Counted from the first letter of the stretch, positions 1 through 5,397 are shown. The stretch is DNA of 9,066 nucleotides from Candidatus Saccharimonadota bacterium (GCA_007135955.1 SLHW01000062.1:1-9066); one strand, 5' to 3'. The notes: generated from the sequence alone by a model not told the origin. A program made the numbers and translations.

Positions 1-498
1 CTCATAAGCAGCCCTTGGCCAACACCACGATCTGCCGACAAAAAGCAGGCTCAGGTTTTTGAAGAAATAAGGAGTATCGTCACAGAAATACGAAATATTC
101 GCGCAAGCTTGCGTATCCACAACACCCTGACGCTCTACCACAAGGGAGATGAGCTGCTAGAAGAGCAGGGTGAATTGATTGCGAAACTAGCCAAGCTAGT
201 GGCAGTCTCGGAGGTAGAGGATGGCCATGGGCTCAGCTTAACTGACACTAAGCGAAACTGCTGGCTTGACGTTGACCAAGCGAGCGCAAAGCGCTACCTA
301 AGCGAGCTTGAAGCCGACCAAGCTAATGTAGAAAAAGAAATCGCCAGTCTGAAGCAACGCCTAGACAACAAAGACTATGTTAAGAAAGCTCCAAAAGAGC
401 TAGTCAATGAATCAAAACAAGCACTCAAGAGTGCCGAGGAAAAGCTCAGCAAGATTAAGGGTGAACTAGCACGCTACCAAAAAGCCTCTGCCAAATAG
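1..498 (+). CDS. valS: Valyl-tRNA synthetase, C-terminal part (5' truncated by window edge)
   Basis: The frame is open from base 1 and ends at TAG 496-498, giving the last 165 residues. It starts LISSPWP..., followed by an EIRNIRASLRIHN stretch of the type found at the end of the class Ia synthetase anticodon-binding domain. The last ~65 residues (from YLSELEADQANVEKEIASLK) are a charged heptad-rich coiled coil with the signature LDNKDYVKKAPKELV. This matches the valyl-tRNA synthetase C-terminal tRNA-binding arm (Val_tRNA-synt_C), which grips the tRNA elbow during valine charging. An internal TTG at 109 is not the start, because homologous sequence continues upstream of it without a stop. The gene converges on the HTH-HAD gene. 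The catalytic HIGH/KMSKS domains lie outside the window. The family call is firm. Confidence 0.93.
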   Translation, partial: LISSPWPTPRSADKKQAQVFEEIRSIVTEIRNIRASLRIHNTLTLYHKGDELLEEQGELIAKLAKLVAVSEVEDGHGLSLTDTKRNCWLDVDQASAKRYLSELEADQANVEKEIASLKQRLDNKDYVKKAPKELVNESKQALKSAEEKLSKIKGELARYQKASAK

Positions 499-583
499 CT
501 TCTCAAGAGATCTAAAAGCAAACATAGCCTCTTATCAACAAGTGCGGTTAAAGTTCGCAACGAGACACATCAACCAGAAGCTA
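496..583. terminator. Possible bidirectional terminator between convergent genes (weak)
   Basis: An 8-bp perfect inverted repeat, TAGCTTCT (496-503) and AGAAGCTA (576-583), spans most of the 96-bp gap between the convergent valS and HTH-HAD genes. The left arm includes the valS stop codon. The 72-nt loop is long and there is no strong T-tract, so this could be chance. Nothing better is visible in the gap. Confidence 0.25.
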
Positions 584-594
584 GATGCGTAACC

Positions 595-1434
595 CTATTC
601 GAAGCGGAGTGCGTCGCGGACACGCCTAACGCTTTCTACTGGCCGATAAGCATCGAACCACAACACTCTCCACCCAAGCCGCTCTGCGGCCATTATATTG
701 GCTCTGGAGTCGTCTATCAGCAGTATTTCTTCTGGAGGACATCCGGTTTTGCTAGCTGCGATGGTAAATATCTCTTCTTCGGGCTTGATGGCCTTTACTT
801 CAGACGAATCAATGATGCTATCATAGTCGAGTCGCGGCAAAATCTCTTTTTGAAGCATGTTCGGAATCAGCCCTGGCATGATATTACTCAACAGCCCGAT
901 GTGATAGTGCTCGCCAGCCCAGTGCGCTAATTCATACATTTCTTGGATTGGCTCAACTGCCTCGAGGTAGTATTCTCGCCAGTCAATACCTGGTTTTTCT
1001 AGTTGTTCACCGAGCACGGTGTTGAAATCTTCGATAGTCATTTCCCCACGACAAACAGCATCGTTGTAGTGCCAAAAGGTCGTCTCAATCATGTCGGCCG
1101 GCTTACCAGTATCATCAGCTAAGATAGTAAACGCTCGATGATAAAAGTGAACTAAGCAGCCATTAATATCAAAATAGACAAACTTGATACCAGTAACTGA
1201 TTGCTTTTTCTTTGGAACATCTGGAGTGATATCACTGAGCAGCTCATTGAGTGATAGTCCAAGCGCCTCGGCAATCGAGTGAACGGTAAAAATTGATGGA
1301 GCCTTGATGGCACCTCGCTCAATCTTTGCAAGAGTGGAATAGCTCAAATTAGCCTTGTGACACAACTGTTGTTGCGTTAGGCCAGCGTTTTTACGCGCAG
1401 CCTGCAATGCCCGCCCTAGCTCTTCCTCATTCAT
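595..1434 (-). CDS. XRE-family HTH domain fused to a HAD-superfamily hydrolase-like domain
   Basis: 279 residues. Residues 5-66 form an XRE/Cro-type helix-turn-helix (LGRALQAARKNAGLTQQQLCHKA, then STLAKIERG). After a short linker, residues 84-262 read as a HAD domain: motif I FDINGC (D89), motif II LLSN (S183), motif III lysine in KAIKPEEEIF (K217) and motif IV LLIDDSR (D241, D242). The usual second aspartate of motif I (DxD) is Asn91. In HAD phosphatases that residue is the general acid/base, so ordinary phosphatase activity is doubtful. A regulator that senses a small phosphorylated or organic ligand through a HAD fold is a reasonable inference, and autoregulation is possible. The ATG at 1432-1434 has no Shine-Dalgarno sequence, but a promoter -10 ends 7 nt upstream, so the mRNA is probably leaderless. 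Domain calls are strong; the biological role is unknown. Confidence 0.85.
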   Translation of the reverse strand: MNEEELGRALQAARKNAGLTQQQLCHKANLSYSTLAKIERGAIKAPSIFTVHSIAEALGLSLNELLSDITPDVPKKKQSVTGIKFVYFDINGCLVHFYHRAFTILADDTGKPADMIETTFWHYNDAVCRGEMTIEDFNTVLGEQLEKPGIDWREYYLEAVEPIQEMYELAHWAGEHYHIGLLSNIMPGLIPNMLQKEILPRLDYDSIIDSSEVKAIKPEEEIFTIAASKTGCPPEEILLIDDSRANIMAAERLGWRVLWFDAYRPVESVRRVRDALRFE

Positions 1435-1441
1435 ACACCGT

Positions 1442-1470
1442 ATATTACTACTTAATTACAAAAAATCCAA
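1442..1470 (-). promoter_or_regulatory. Predicted promoter of the HTH-HAD gene (leaderless spacing)
   Basis: On the minus strand, -35 TTGGAT (1465-1470), a 17-nt spacer and -10 TAATAT (1442-1447). The -10 ends 7 nt before the ATG, so transcription would begin at or about 1 nt before the start codon. The hexamers match the sigma70 consensus only moderately. Confidence 0.45.
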
Positions 1471-1494
1471 TTATAGCTAGTATCAAATGGCTAG

Positions 1495-1520
1495 AAAATA
1501 CGTGACGCGTCAAGTATTTT
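1495..1520. terminator. Palindromic terminator-like element after the HIT operon
   Basis: AAAATAC (1495-1501) and GTATTTT (1514-1520) flank the perfect 10-bp palindrome TGACGCGTCA (1503-1512), with one mismatched pair at 1502/1513. The element abuts the stop codon of the small membrane protein and lies upstream of the HTH-HAD promoter. A T-run follows on both strands, so it probably terminates the HIT/small-protein transcript. The symmetrical TGACGCGTCA core could equally be an operator for the adjacent HTH regulator. Confidence 0.5.
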
Positions 1521-1693
1521 TAATCAGGGATGAAGCTCAGTAGCGTAAACATCAATATAAAGACAATGATGCCGACGACCCCAGCCCCCATGAGGGCATT
1601 TTGGGTATTGCCACCAGTACTACGATGGAATTTACTGTAAACCCACGTAGCGGTACCAATAGCGAGTAAAAATGAGATTACACCGTTTGTCAT
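1520..1693 (-). CDS. Small two-helix membrane protein (57 aa), hypothetical
   Basis: An ATG at 1691-1693 opens a 57-residue frame ending in TAA at 1520-1522. Residues about 4-19 (GVISFLLAIGTATWVY) and 33-55 (ALMGAGVVGIIVFILMFTLLSFI) are hydrophobic. They are separated by a short polar loop, SKFHRSTGGNTQN, whose basic residues suggest it is cytoplasmic with both termini outside, although this is not certain. The ATG is only 9 nt after the HIT stop codon, so the two genes are co-transcribed. I do not recognise a family. The hydrophobic/polar/hydrophobic pattern and the operon position make a real gene likely despite its size. Confidence 0.75.
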   Translation of the reverse strand: MTNGVISFLLAIGTATWVYSKFHRSTGGNTQNALMGAGVVGIIVFILMFTLLSFIPD

Positions 1694-1702
1694 AGTTATA
1701 GT

Positions 1703-2098
1703 TTACGAGAAAGCGAGTAGCTTTGCGAGCTTTTGTATCTTTTCTTCATCGGGGGGCGCTGATTGATCAGGATGTTCGCGGTATTCAGCCAGCGTGTCAA
1801 AGCCGATTACATGCACGTGAACATGCGGCACATCTAGCCCAACTACTTGTAGGCCAACGCGCTTTGGTCGGACTTTTTTATCAATTTGTTGGCCGACTTT
1901 TTTTACCGTGGCCATGACCGCCTGATAGTCATCATCCGGTAGATCAATAAACTGATCGATTTGTTTCTTAGGTATGACAAGCACGTGAGCCTTGGCAATT
2001 GGGTGCAGGGGAATAATGGCTATAGTTTTGTCGTCTTCATATATTTTGTGAGCTGGTAGCTCACCTTTGATAATTTTGGTAAAAACTGAATCTTCCAT
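1703..2098 (-). CDS. HIT (histidine triad) family nucleotide hydrolase/transferase
   Basis: 131 residues, the normal length for the HINT branch of the family. The N-terminus (VFTKIIKGELPAHKIYEDD) is the typical HIT opening. HVLVIPKK follows at 38-45. The catalytic triad motif is HVHVHVIGF, with His92, His94 and His96; His94 is the expected nucleophile. Family members are cytoplasmic and cleave or transfer nucleoside phosphoramidates and related AMP conjugates. The C-terminal tail after the triad (AEYREHPDQSAPPDEEKIQKLAKLLAFS) is longer than in the shortest HINT proteins. It is the first gene of a two-gene operon with the 57-aa membrane protein. The ATG follows a predicted -10 by only 6 nt, so initiation is probably leaderless or nearly so. 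The family assignment is firm; the substrate is not known. Confidence 0.95.
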   Translation of the reverse strand: MEDSVFTKIIKGELPAHKIYEDDKTIAIIPLHPIAKAHVLVIPKKQIDQFIDLPDDDYQAVMATVKKVGQQIDKKVRPKRVGLQVVGLDVPHVHVHVIGFDTLAEYREHPDQSAPPDEEKIQKLAKLLAFS

Positions 2099-2104
2099 GC
2101 CTCT

Positions 2105-2136
2105 ATTGTGCCATAGCAGGGAAGTGCTTGTACAAT
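2105..2136. promoter_or_regulatory. Overlapping divergent promoters between HIT gene and membrane-protein gene
   Basis: Plus strand: -35 TTGTGC (2106-2111), 19-nt spacer, -10 TACAAT (2131-2136), then 7 nt to ATG 2144. Minus strand: -35 TTGTAC (2130-2135), 19-nt spacer, -10 CACAAT (2105-2110), then 6 nt to the HIT ATG at 2098. Each -10 overlaps the opposing -35, so the two polymerases compete for the same 32 bp. Both transcripts would start at or within 1-2 nt of their start codons. Confidence 0.5.
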
Positions 2137-2143
2137 GCTAGGT

Positions 2144-3109
2144 ATGCAAATTGTTCGATTTTTTGGAAGGCTACTGGCGATATTGTTGCTGCAATTAGCG
2201 ATTATTTGGCTGGTGCTTTCAGTAGTATTTCTACAGGTACTCGCTACGCCAGAACCAATAAAGCAGAGTCTGTCAGAAGCTGGTTTCTATCAGGTGCTGG
2301 TCAGTGAAGTATCAGAACACCTTGTCGAACAGTCAGACAAACTACGGGGTGACGTAGCAGCAGTAAGGGCTGCGGTAGATGACGCTATTGACGCTGATGT
2401 AGTGCAGCGTCAAGTTGAGCAAGCTATCGATAGTACTTATGATTGGTTGCGTGGCGACTCTGAAACACTGGCTTTTGCATTAGACTTCGATAATGCCCGT
2501 ACAACATTTGTTGAGAGCCTCGGAGACAATATGGCCGAGCAGCTTCGTGGGCTCCCTGCGTGCACCACACCAGCTCAACTACAGACCACGGCTGACCCAT
2601 GGGAGCTGTCGTGTCTACCGCCTGGATTTGATGTCAATGAGCAGCGTGAGCAGTACGTTGCTTCGCTGCTGGCATCTGAGGACTTTTTACCAGCGGCAAC
2701 GATTTCATCTGATGAGCTGTTTCGAGAAGGGGAGTTTGACCCTGGCGAATCCAATGCGCCACGGTACTTTCAGCTACTTGAGTACTCTCTCTGGCCAGCT
2801 GTCGGACTGGTAATTATGGCATCTCTGGCGGTAGTCTTGGTTAATCAAAGCAAAAAACGAGGCGTTCGCAAGCTTGGTTGGCACTACATCTCCAATGGAG
2901 CGCTACTTGTACTCTCTGCAGGCTTACTGTGGCTCATGCTCGACAGGCTAATGGCTATCGATCAAGCAACTACTCTGCAGCTATCGGTACTTGAGGCTCT
3001 TGAGCAACTATTTCGTCAGGTGGCAGTTGTAATCGCACTGGTTGGAACAGGGGTTTTGGCTATCGGTGCTGTTTTAAGGGCTATCTTTAAGAAGCCGGAG
3101 AAAAAGTAA
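2144..3109 (+). CDS. Predicted four-helix membrane protein with a large extracytoplasmic domain, hypothetical
   Basis: The frame opens at ATG 2135, but the ATG at 2144 is preferred because a predicted -10 (TACAAT 2131-2136) sits 7 nt before it and would put the transcript start there; residue numbers here count from 2135. Helix 1 is at about 12-37. A ~180-residue soluble region (38-217) follows, rich in Glu, Asp and Gln, and contains a cysteine pair (C143, C160) in PACTTPAQ...ELSCLPPGF that could form a disulphide. Helices lie at about 218-237, 252-270 and 296-317, and the C-terminus is basic (FKKPEKK), consistent with a cytoplasmic tail. I do not recognise the family. The gene is monocistronic, divergent from the HIT operon, and ends at TAA 3107-3109. 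A real gene is nearly certain; the function is unknown. Confidence 0.85.
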   Translation: MQIVRFFGRLLAILLLQLAIIWLVLSVVFLQVLATPEPIKQSLSEAGFYQVLVSEVSEHLVEQSDKLRGDVAAVRAAVDDAIDADVVQRQVEQAIDSTYDWLRGDSETLAFALDFDNARTTFVESLGDNMAEQLRGLPACTTPAQLQTTADPWELSCLPPGFDVNEQREQYVASLLASEDFLPAATISSDELFREGEFDPGESNAPRYFQLLEYSLWPAVGLVIMASLAVVLVNQSKKRGVRKLGWHYISNGALLVLSAGLLWLMLDRLMAIDQATTLQLSVLEALEQLFRQVAVVIALVGTGVLAIGAVLRAIFKKPEKK

Positions 3110-3128
3110 ATAAACGGGGAAGGGGTGG

Positions 3129-3172
3129 GATGAACGCTCAATGATAGATTATGTCTGTAGACATAGTTCATC
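3129..3172 (+). other. Structured 3' UTR hairpin after the membrane-protein gene
   Basis: GATGAAC (3129-3135) pairs with GTTCATC (3166-3172). TATGTC (3150-3155) pairs with GACATA (3160-3165) around a TGTA loop. The right arm is continuous and the left arm carries a 14-nt bulge, giving 13 pairs. It begins 19 nt after the stop codon and has no T-tract, so it looks more like a UTR structure or a bulged operator than a terminator. Confidence 0.45.
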
Positions 3173-3210
3173 ATCTCGCTACATACTGTGCAAACCAAAG
3201 ATTTGACAGT

Positions 3211-3250
3211 AATCGAACCGCATTGGGTTCGATTCCGCTCTTTCTGACCA
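3211..3250 (+). other. tRNA 3'-end-like sequence ending in CCA, without a full tRNA
   Basis: TTCGATT at 3228-3234 is followed, after exactly the canonical tRNA spacing (TTC to CCA, 20 nt), by A-CCA at 3247-3250. However, the T-stem pairs at only two positions and no 5' acceptor strand complementary to CTTTCTG is present upstream. Instead AATCGAACC (3211-3219) forms a 9-bp stem with GGTTCGATT (3226-3234). It is either a remnant or a mimic of a tRNA end, and sits immediately before the 20-bp hairpin. Confidence 0.4.
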
Positions 3251-3292
3251 GGAACGTAAGCCCGACCACAAGGGTCGGGCTTACGTTCCTGG
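3248..3292. terminator. Perfect 20-bp hairpin beginning CCA and ending TGG
   Basis: Positions 3248-3267 are perfectly complementary to 3273-3292 around the 5-nt loop ACAAG. The right arm ends with the encoded CCA of tRNA-Ser(UGA) read on the minus strand. The left arm begins with the CCA of the plus-strand tRNA-like end. It has no T-tract. It is probably a bidirectional transcription stop or processing barrier between the membrane-protein gene and the tRNA. Confidence 0.7.
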
Positions 3293-3379
3293 CGGAAGGG
3301 GTGGGATTCGAACCCACGGTACCGTTGCCGGCACGCTTGTTTTCAAGACAAGTACCATAAACCACTCGGTCACCCTTCC
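3290..3379 (-). tRNA. tRNA-Ser (anticodon UGA)
   Basis: Minus-strand acceptor arms GGAAGGG (5' end at 3379) and CCCTTCC (3294-3300) pair perfectly, followed by discriminator G and an encoded CCA (3290-3292). The anticodon arm is CTTGT-CTTGAAA-ACAAG, giving anticodon TGA (UGA), which reads UCA and related serine codons. A long variable arm (GTGCCGGCAACGGTAC) marks a class II tRNA, and the T-arm GTGGG-TTCGAAT-CCCAC is canonical. The length of 87 nt plus CCA is normal for serine tRNAs. Confidence 0.97.
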
Positions 3380-3391
3380 TGGCAGTGTGTG

Positions 3392-3420
3392 ATTATAGCA
3401 AAGATACAGTGATTTCAGAA
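3392..3420 (-). promoter_or_regulatory. Promoter of tRNA-Ser(UGA)
   Basis: A consensus -10 TATAAT lies on the minus strand at 3392-3397, 12 nt upstream of the mature tRNA 5' end. A weak -35, TTCTGA (3415-3420), sits at 17-nt spacing. The strong -10 and tight placement make this the tRNA's own promoter. Confidence 0.6.
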
Positions 3421-3483
3421 TAGGATAGGGCTATCGACTGAAGCCTCCTGCATGAGCTTTCGCTTCGCCGAACACCTCGGTTC

Positions 3484-3525
3484 GTATTTTGCCAAGGCAA
3501 AATACCCTTGGGTTCGAAACCCTCG
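3484..3525 (+). other. Perfect 10-bp hairpin and T-arm-like sequence between the two tRNAs
   Basis: GTATTTTGCC (3484-3493) and GGCAAAATAC (3496-3505) are perfect inverted repeats with a 2-nt centre. Immediately after comes GGGTTCGAAACCC, a T-arm-like 3-bp stem with a TTCGAAA loop, then TCG and the CCA that opens the 3526-3568 hairpin. The spacing from TTC to CCA is 13 nt, not 20, so this is not a working tRNA end. No gene is visible on the plus strand here. Confidence 0.4.
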
Positions 3526-3657
<132 letters not shown>

Positions 3658-3667
3658 ACGCGAAAAC

Positions 3668-3673
3668 AGTATA
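3668..3673 (-). promoter_or_regulatory. -10 box of tRNA-Ser(CGA)
   Basis: TATACT on the minus strand, 10 nt upstream of the mature tRNA 5' end, in the gap after the stop codon of the 3701-4402 gene. No convincing -35 is visible at the expected distance, so the tRNA could also be read through from the upstream gene. Confidence 0.4.
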
Positions 3674-3700
3674 GTGGGTTTTGTGTGTGCAGGATAGAGT

Positions 3701-4402
3701 TTAAGCGGCTCGCTCTTCGGACTCTGCAGTAACAGCTGTATGTCGGGCTCTTGCTGCCTTGGCTAGGGCTCTTGTGACGTCTGAAGTATCAAAGAAGATG
3801 ACACGACCATCTTTAGCCTCTGGCGAAGTTATTCTATCTAAAAGCGAATTTATCGTTGGAGTGTCTTCTTTCGGTAGATCCAGAAACAACGTATCGGATT
3901 GCTTGATAAGCACCGCTGCTCGTTGCTCATTCTCCAAGTCACCCATATCAAAAACTAGAACAGGCAACCCGTTTACCACAGCAACATCCTCAGCTTGCAG
4001 CCAAGCTCCTTCGGCGGCAGCAAAAGATTTAATCATTCCATCTATTTCATAATTACCAGAATTTCCCGTCTGTTTAACAGGGAAGCAAACGCGACCTGGC
4101 GCAAACCTATTGTCTTTTTGTTGCGGATTTAGTAAATGCACTGAAACATCTTGCTCGCTCAGTTCTAAAAGACGACCCTGAAGACCGGGTTCTGGCTGCT
4201 CTAGCTCGATTGGACTTATGTGCACCCAGGCTCCTGTGCTGTTTTTTCCCAGATGATGCCTGATAGTTTCTAGCCTTTTTACAGGCTGAATCTCTCCGTT
4301 GGTAAAGGTTGTTATTGAGTGCTCAAACTCCACGATTTCAGGCACCAAAGATAACTCGTGTGGTGGATATTGTGTCTTGTGTCTTTCTTTTATGGCTGGC
4401 AT
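3701..4402 (-). CDS. Hypothetical cytoplasmic protein (233 aa)
   Basis: The frame is open from an ATG at 4477, but the better start is the internal ATG at 4400-4402 (MPAIKERHKTQYPPHELSL). It is preceded by a Shine-Dalgarno-like AAAGAG about 7 nt upstream, and the 25 residues upstream of it overlap the regulatory palindrome at 4461-4480. The product has no signal peptide or membrane segment. It alternates short beta-prone stretches (GAWVHISPIEL, GRVCFPVKQ, AAVLIKQSDTLFLDL, GRVIFFDTSDV) with polar loops and ends in a basic helix (ALAKAARARHTAV) and an acidic tail. I do not recognise a family or catalytic motif. It lies 43 nt upstream of tRNA-Ser(CGA) on the same strand. Probably a real gene, given its length and RBS. 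Confidence 0.75.
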   Translation of the reverse strand: MPAIKERHKTQYPPHELSLVPEIVEFEHSITTFTNGEIQPVKRLETIRHHLGKNSTGAWVHISPIELEQPEPGLQGRLLELSEQDVSVHLLNPQQKDNRFAPGRVCFPVKQTGNSGNYEIDGMIKSFAAAEGAWLQAEDVAVVNGLPVLVFDMGDLENEQRAAVLIKQSDTLFLDLPKEDTPTINSLLDRITSPEAKDGRVIFFDTSDVTRALAKAARARHTAVTAESEERAA

Positions 4403-4460
4403 TTTAATCTCTTTATTTTTTAAGGTTATGGATAAAGAATAGCCAGAAATCCGGTAATGC

Positions 4461-4497
4461 TTTGTGATAAAAATCACAAAAAATCTATTTTAGATTT
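4461..4497. promoter_or_regulatory. CRP/FNR-like palindrome plus adjacent small hairpin
   Basis: TTTGTGAT (4461-4468) and ATCACAAA (4473-4480) are perfect inverted repeats around AAAA, giving TGTGA-N6-TCACA, the recognition pattern known for CRP/FNR-family regulators. A second perfect repeat follows: AAATCT (4481-4486) and AGATTT (4492-4497). Both lie 59-95 nt upstream of the chosen ATG of the 3701-4402 gene, a sensible place for an operator. No regulator is encoded nearby, so the binding protein is inferred only from the site pattern. Confidence 0.45.
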
Positions 4498-4543
4498 AAC
4501 GGCTAGTTGCTATGGCTGCAAGTTCAGTTCCTGCGATCATAAG

Positions 4544-4583
4544 CCAATGAATAAGCCGATCTTGAGACCGACTCTTTCATTGG
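4544..4583. terminator. Hairpin beginning CCA and ending TGG
   Basis: CCAATGAA (4544-4551) pairs with TTCATTGG (4576-4583). The stem continues inside through AAGCCGATCT / AGACCGACTCTT, with a 2-nt bulge and wobble pairs, to a tight TG turn. It lies in gene-free DNA (4481-4912). On the plus strand it is preceded by a T-arm-like GCAAG-TTCAGTT-CCTGC and AGCCA. Function uncertain; it resembles the other CCA...TGG hairpins in this window. Confidence 0.5.
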
Positions 4584-4622
4584 TGCAACTCTGCCCAATG
4601 TTGTGATACATCATATCAGGCG

Positions 4623-4713
4623 GTGCGGCAGGATTTGAACCTACTCTAGACTTACCCTTCTTCTGGGATAAACTCACCAAAAACAACAAAGCAGATATCC
4701 ATTGCGGCCGCAC
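4623..4713 (-). pseudogene. Degenerate or unusual tRNA-like sequence
   Basis: On the minus strand GTGCGGC (4707-4713) pairs perfectly with GCCGCAC (4623-4629) as an acceptor stem. GCA-ATGGATATC-TGC (4691-4705) resembles a D-arm with the conserved GG in its loop. GTAGG-TTCAAAT-CCTGC (4628-4644) is a well-formed T-arm. The span of 91 nt fits a class II tRNA. However, the T-arm and acceptor share two bases, the 46 nt between the D- and T-arms hold no proper anticodon arm with U33, and there is no CCA. This is probably a decayed tRNA gene. A tRNA mimic is possible. Confidence 0.35.
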
Positions 4714-4851
4714 TTCATTAAGCGTTGTGTAAACACTCAAGTAACAGTCTTCAAAAATAGTACTGGGAGATTTGCATAGACTGGTGATACCTTGTCGAAT
4801 AATATACGGCTGCAGTTAATTTGCTTGAGCTACACATAAGTCTTGGATCAT

Positions 4852-4875
4852 ATTGATGCATTGATGCATTGATGC
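4852..4875 (+). repeat. Three tandem copies of ATTGATGC at the toxin-antitoxin promoter
   Basis: Copies at 4852-4859, 4860-4867 and 4868-4875 are identical. Junctions create the palindrome TGCAT-TG-ATGCA. The second copy supplies the -35 box, so a protein bound here would control the toxin-antitoxin operon. Ribbon-helix-helix antitoxins commonly bind such iterated sites. Confidence 0.75.
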
Positions 4876-4889
4876 AAATATGCTACACT
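4861..4889 (+). promoter_or_regulatory. Toxin-antitoxin promoter with overlapping operators
   Basis: -35 TTGATG (4861-4866), 17-nt spacer, extended -10 TGC-TACACT (-10 at 4884-4889). The inverted repeat GCTAC-ACTT-GTAGC (4882-4895) covers the -10, and the ATTGATGC repeats cover the -35. An AAAAGGA ribosome-binding site at 4898-4904 precedes the antitoxin ATG. This is the expected layout for autorepression by the antitoxin. Confidence 0.65.
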
Positions 4890-4912
4890 TGTAGCGTAAA
4901 AGGAATCTTACT

Positions 4913-5131
4913 ATGCGAACTACCATCACCATAAACGACAAACTGTTTCGAGCACTAAAGATGCGGGCCGCCGAAAGTAGCGAGAGTATTTCTGCAATCG
5001 TAGAGGATGCCCTCAAATATCAGATGCTCGAAGATCTAGAGGATATTGAGGAGGCGAAGAAACGGGCCAATGAACCTACCCACTCTTTTGACGAACTAGT
5101 CGCTGAGTTTAAAAGGGAAGGACTTCTCTAG
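4913..5131 (+). CDS. Type II antitoxin, ribbon-helix-helix (CopG/RelB-like)
   Basis: 72 residues. The N-terminus RTTITINDKLFRALKMRAAESSESISAIVEDALKYQM has the beta-strand/helix/turn/helix pattern of ribbon-helix-helix DNA-binding antitoxins: a strand of alternating Thr/Ile, then a helix starting LFRALKMRA and a second starting ISAIVEDAL. The C-terminal half is acidic and helical (LEDLEDIEEAKKRANEP...FDELVAEFKREGLL), as expected for the toxin-neutralising arm. It is followed after 2 nt by the RelE/ParE-fold toxin, the standard antitoxin-first order. Known antitoxins of this type also repress their own promoter, and the repeats at 4852-4895 are suitable operators. Start ATG 4913 has a good RBS. 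Highly likely a functional, intact antitoxin. Confidence 0.9.
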   Translation: MRTTITINDKLFRALKMRAAESSESISAIVEDALKYQMLEDLEDIEEAKKRANEPTHSFDELVAEFKREGLL

Positions 5132-5133
5132 GT

Positions 5134-5397
5134 GTGAGCCTTCAACTCGAATACAAAAGCAGCGTCAAAAAAGAATTACGCAAACTCTCTAGCCCTGATC
5201 GTTTAGCGATAATTAATAAAATTCAGCAGCTCAAAACTGAACCAAGGCCAATGGGTTCGGCCAAGCTCAAGGGGTCGATTGACCTATTTCGGATACGGCA
5301 TGGTGACTACCACGTTATATATCAACTGAAGAAAGATGTGCTCATAGTATTAATTATTCGAATCGGCCATCGACGGGAAGTCTATAAAAAGATGTAG
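5134..5397 (+). CDS. Type II toxin, RelE/ParE superfamily
   Basis: 87 residues with a GTG start 2 nt after the antitoxin stop, so translation is probably coupled. The typical RelE/ParE core is visible: an N-terminal helix (VKKELRKL), then AIINKIQQLKTEPRP, KLKG at 44-47, and FRIRHGDYHVIYQL (52-65). The C-terminal strands end IRIGHRREVYKKM. The conserved basic residues (K44, R53, R55, H79, R80) and tyrosines (Y63, Y84) match the pattern of RelE-type ribosome-dependent mRNA interferases, although ParE gyrase poisons share the fold, so the target is not settled. It is full length with no frameshift. A terminator-like hairpin follows at 5451-5494. Confidence 0.92.
   Translation: MSLQLEYKSSVKKELRKLSSPDRLAIINKIQQLKTEPRPMGSAKLKGSIDLFRIRHGDYHVIYQLKKDVLIVLIIRIGHRREVYKKM

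Noticed and set aside
543..575. A tRNA 3' end on the plus strand (GTTCGCAAC then CCA at the canonical distance)
   Set aside because: The T-stem does not pair, base 58 is not A, and no acceptor partner exists. It is probably a chance match.
4537..4740. 67-residue minus-strand frame (SRVGSNPAAPPD)
   Set aside because: It is a shadow of the tRNA-like sequence at 4623-4713 and crosses a hairpin. It has no ribosome-binding site.
4852..4875. CRISPR array
   Set aside because: The three 8-bp repeats are directly tandem without spacers and sit in a promoter.
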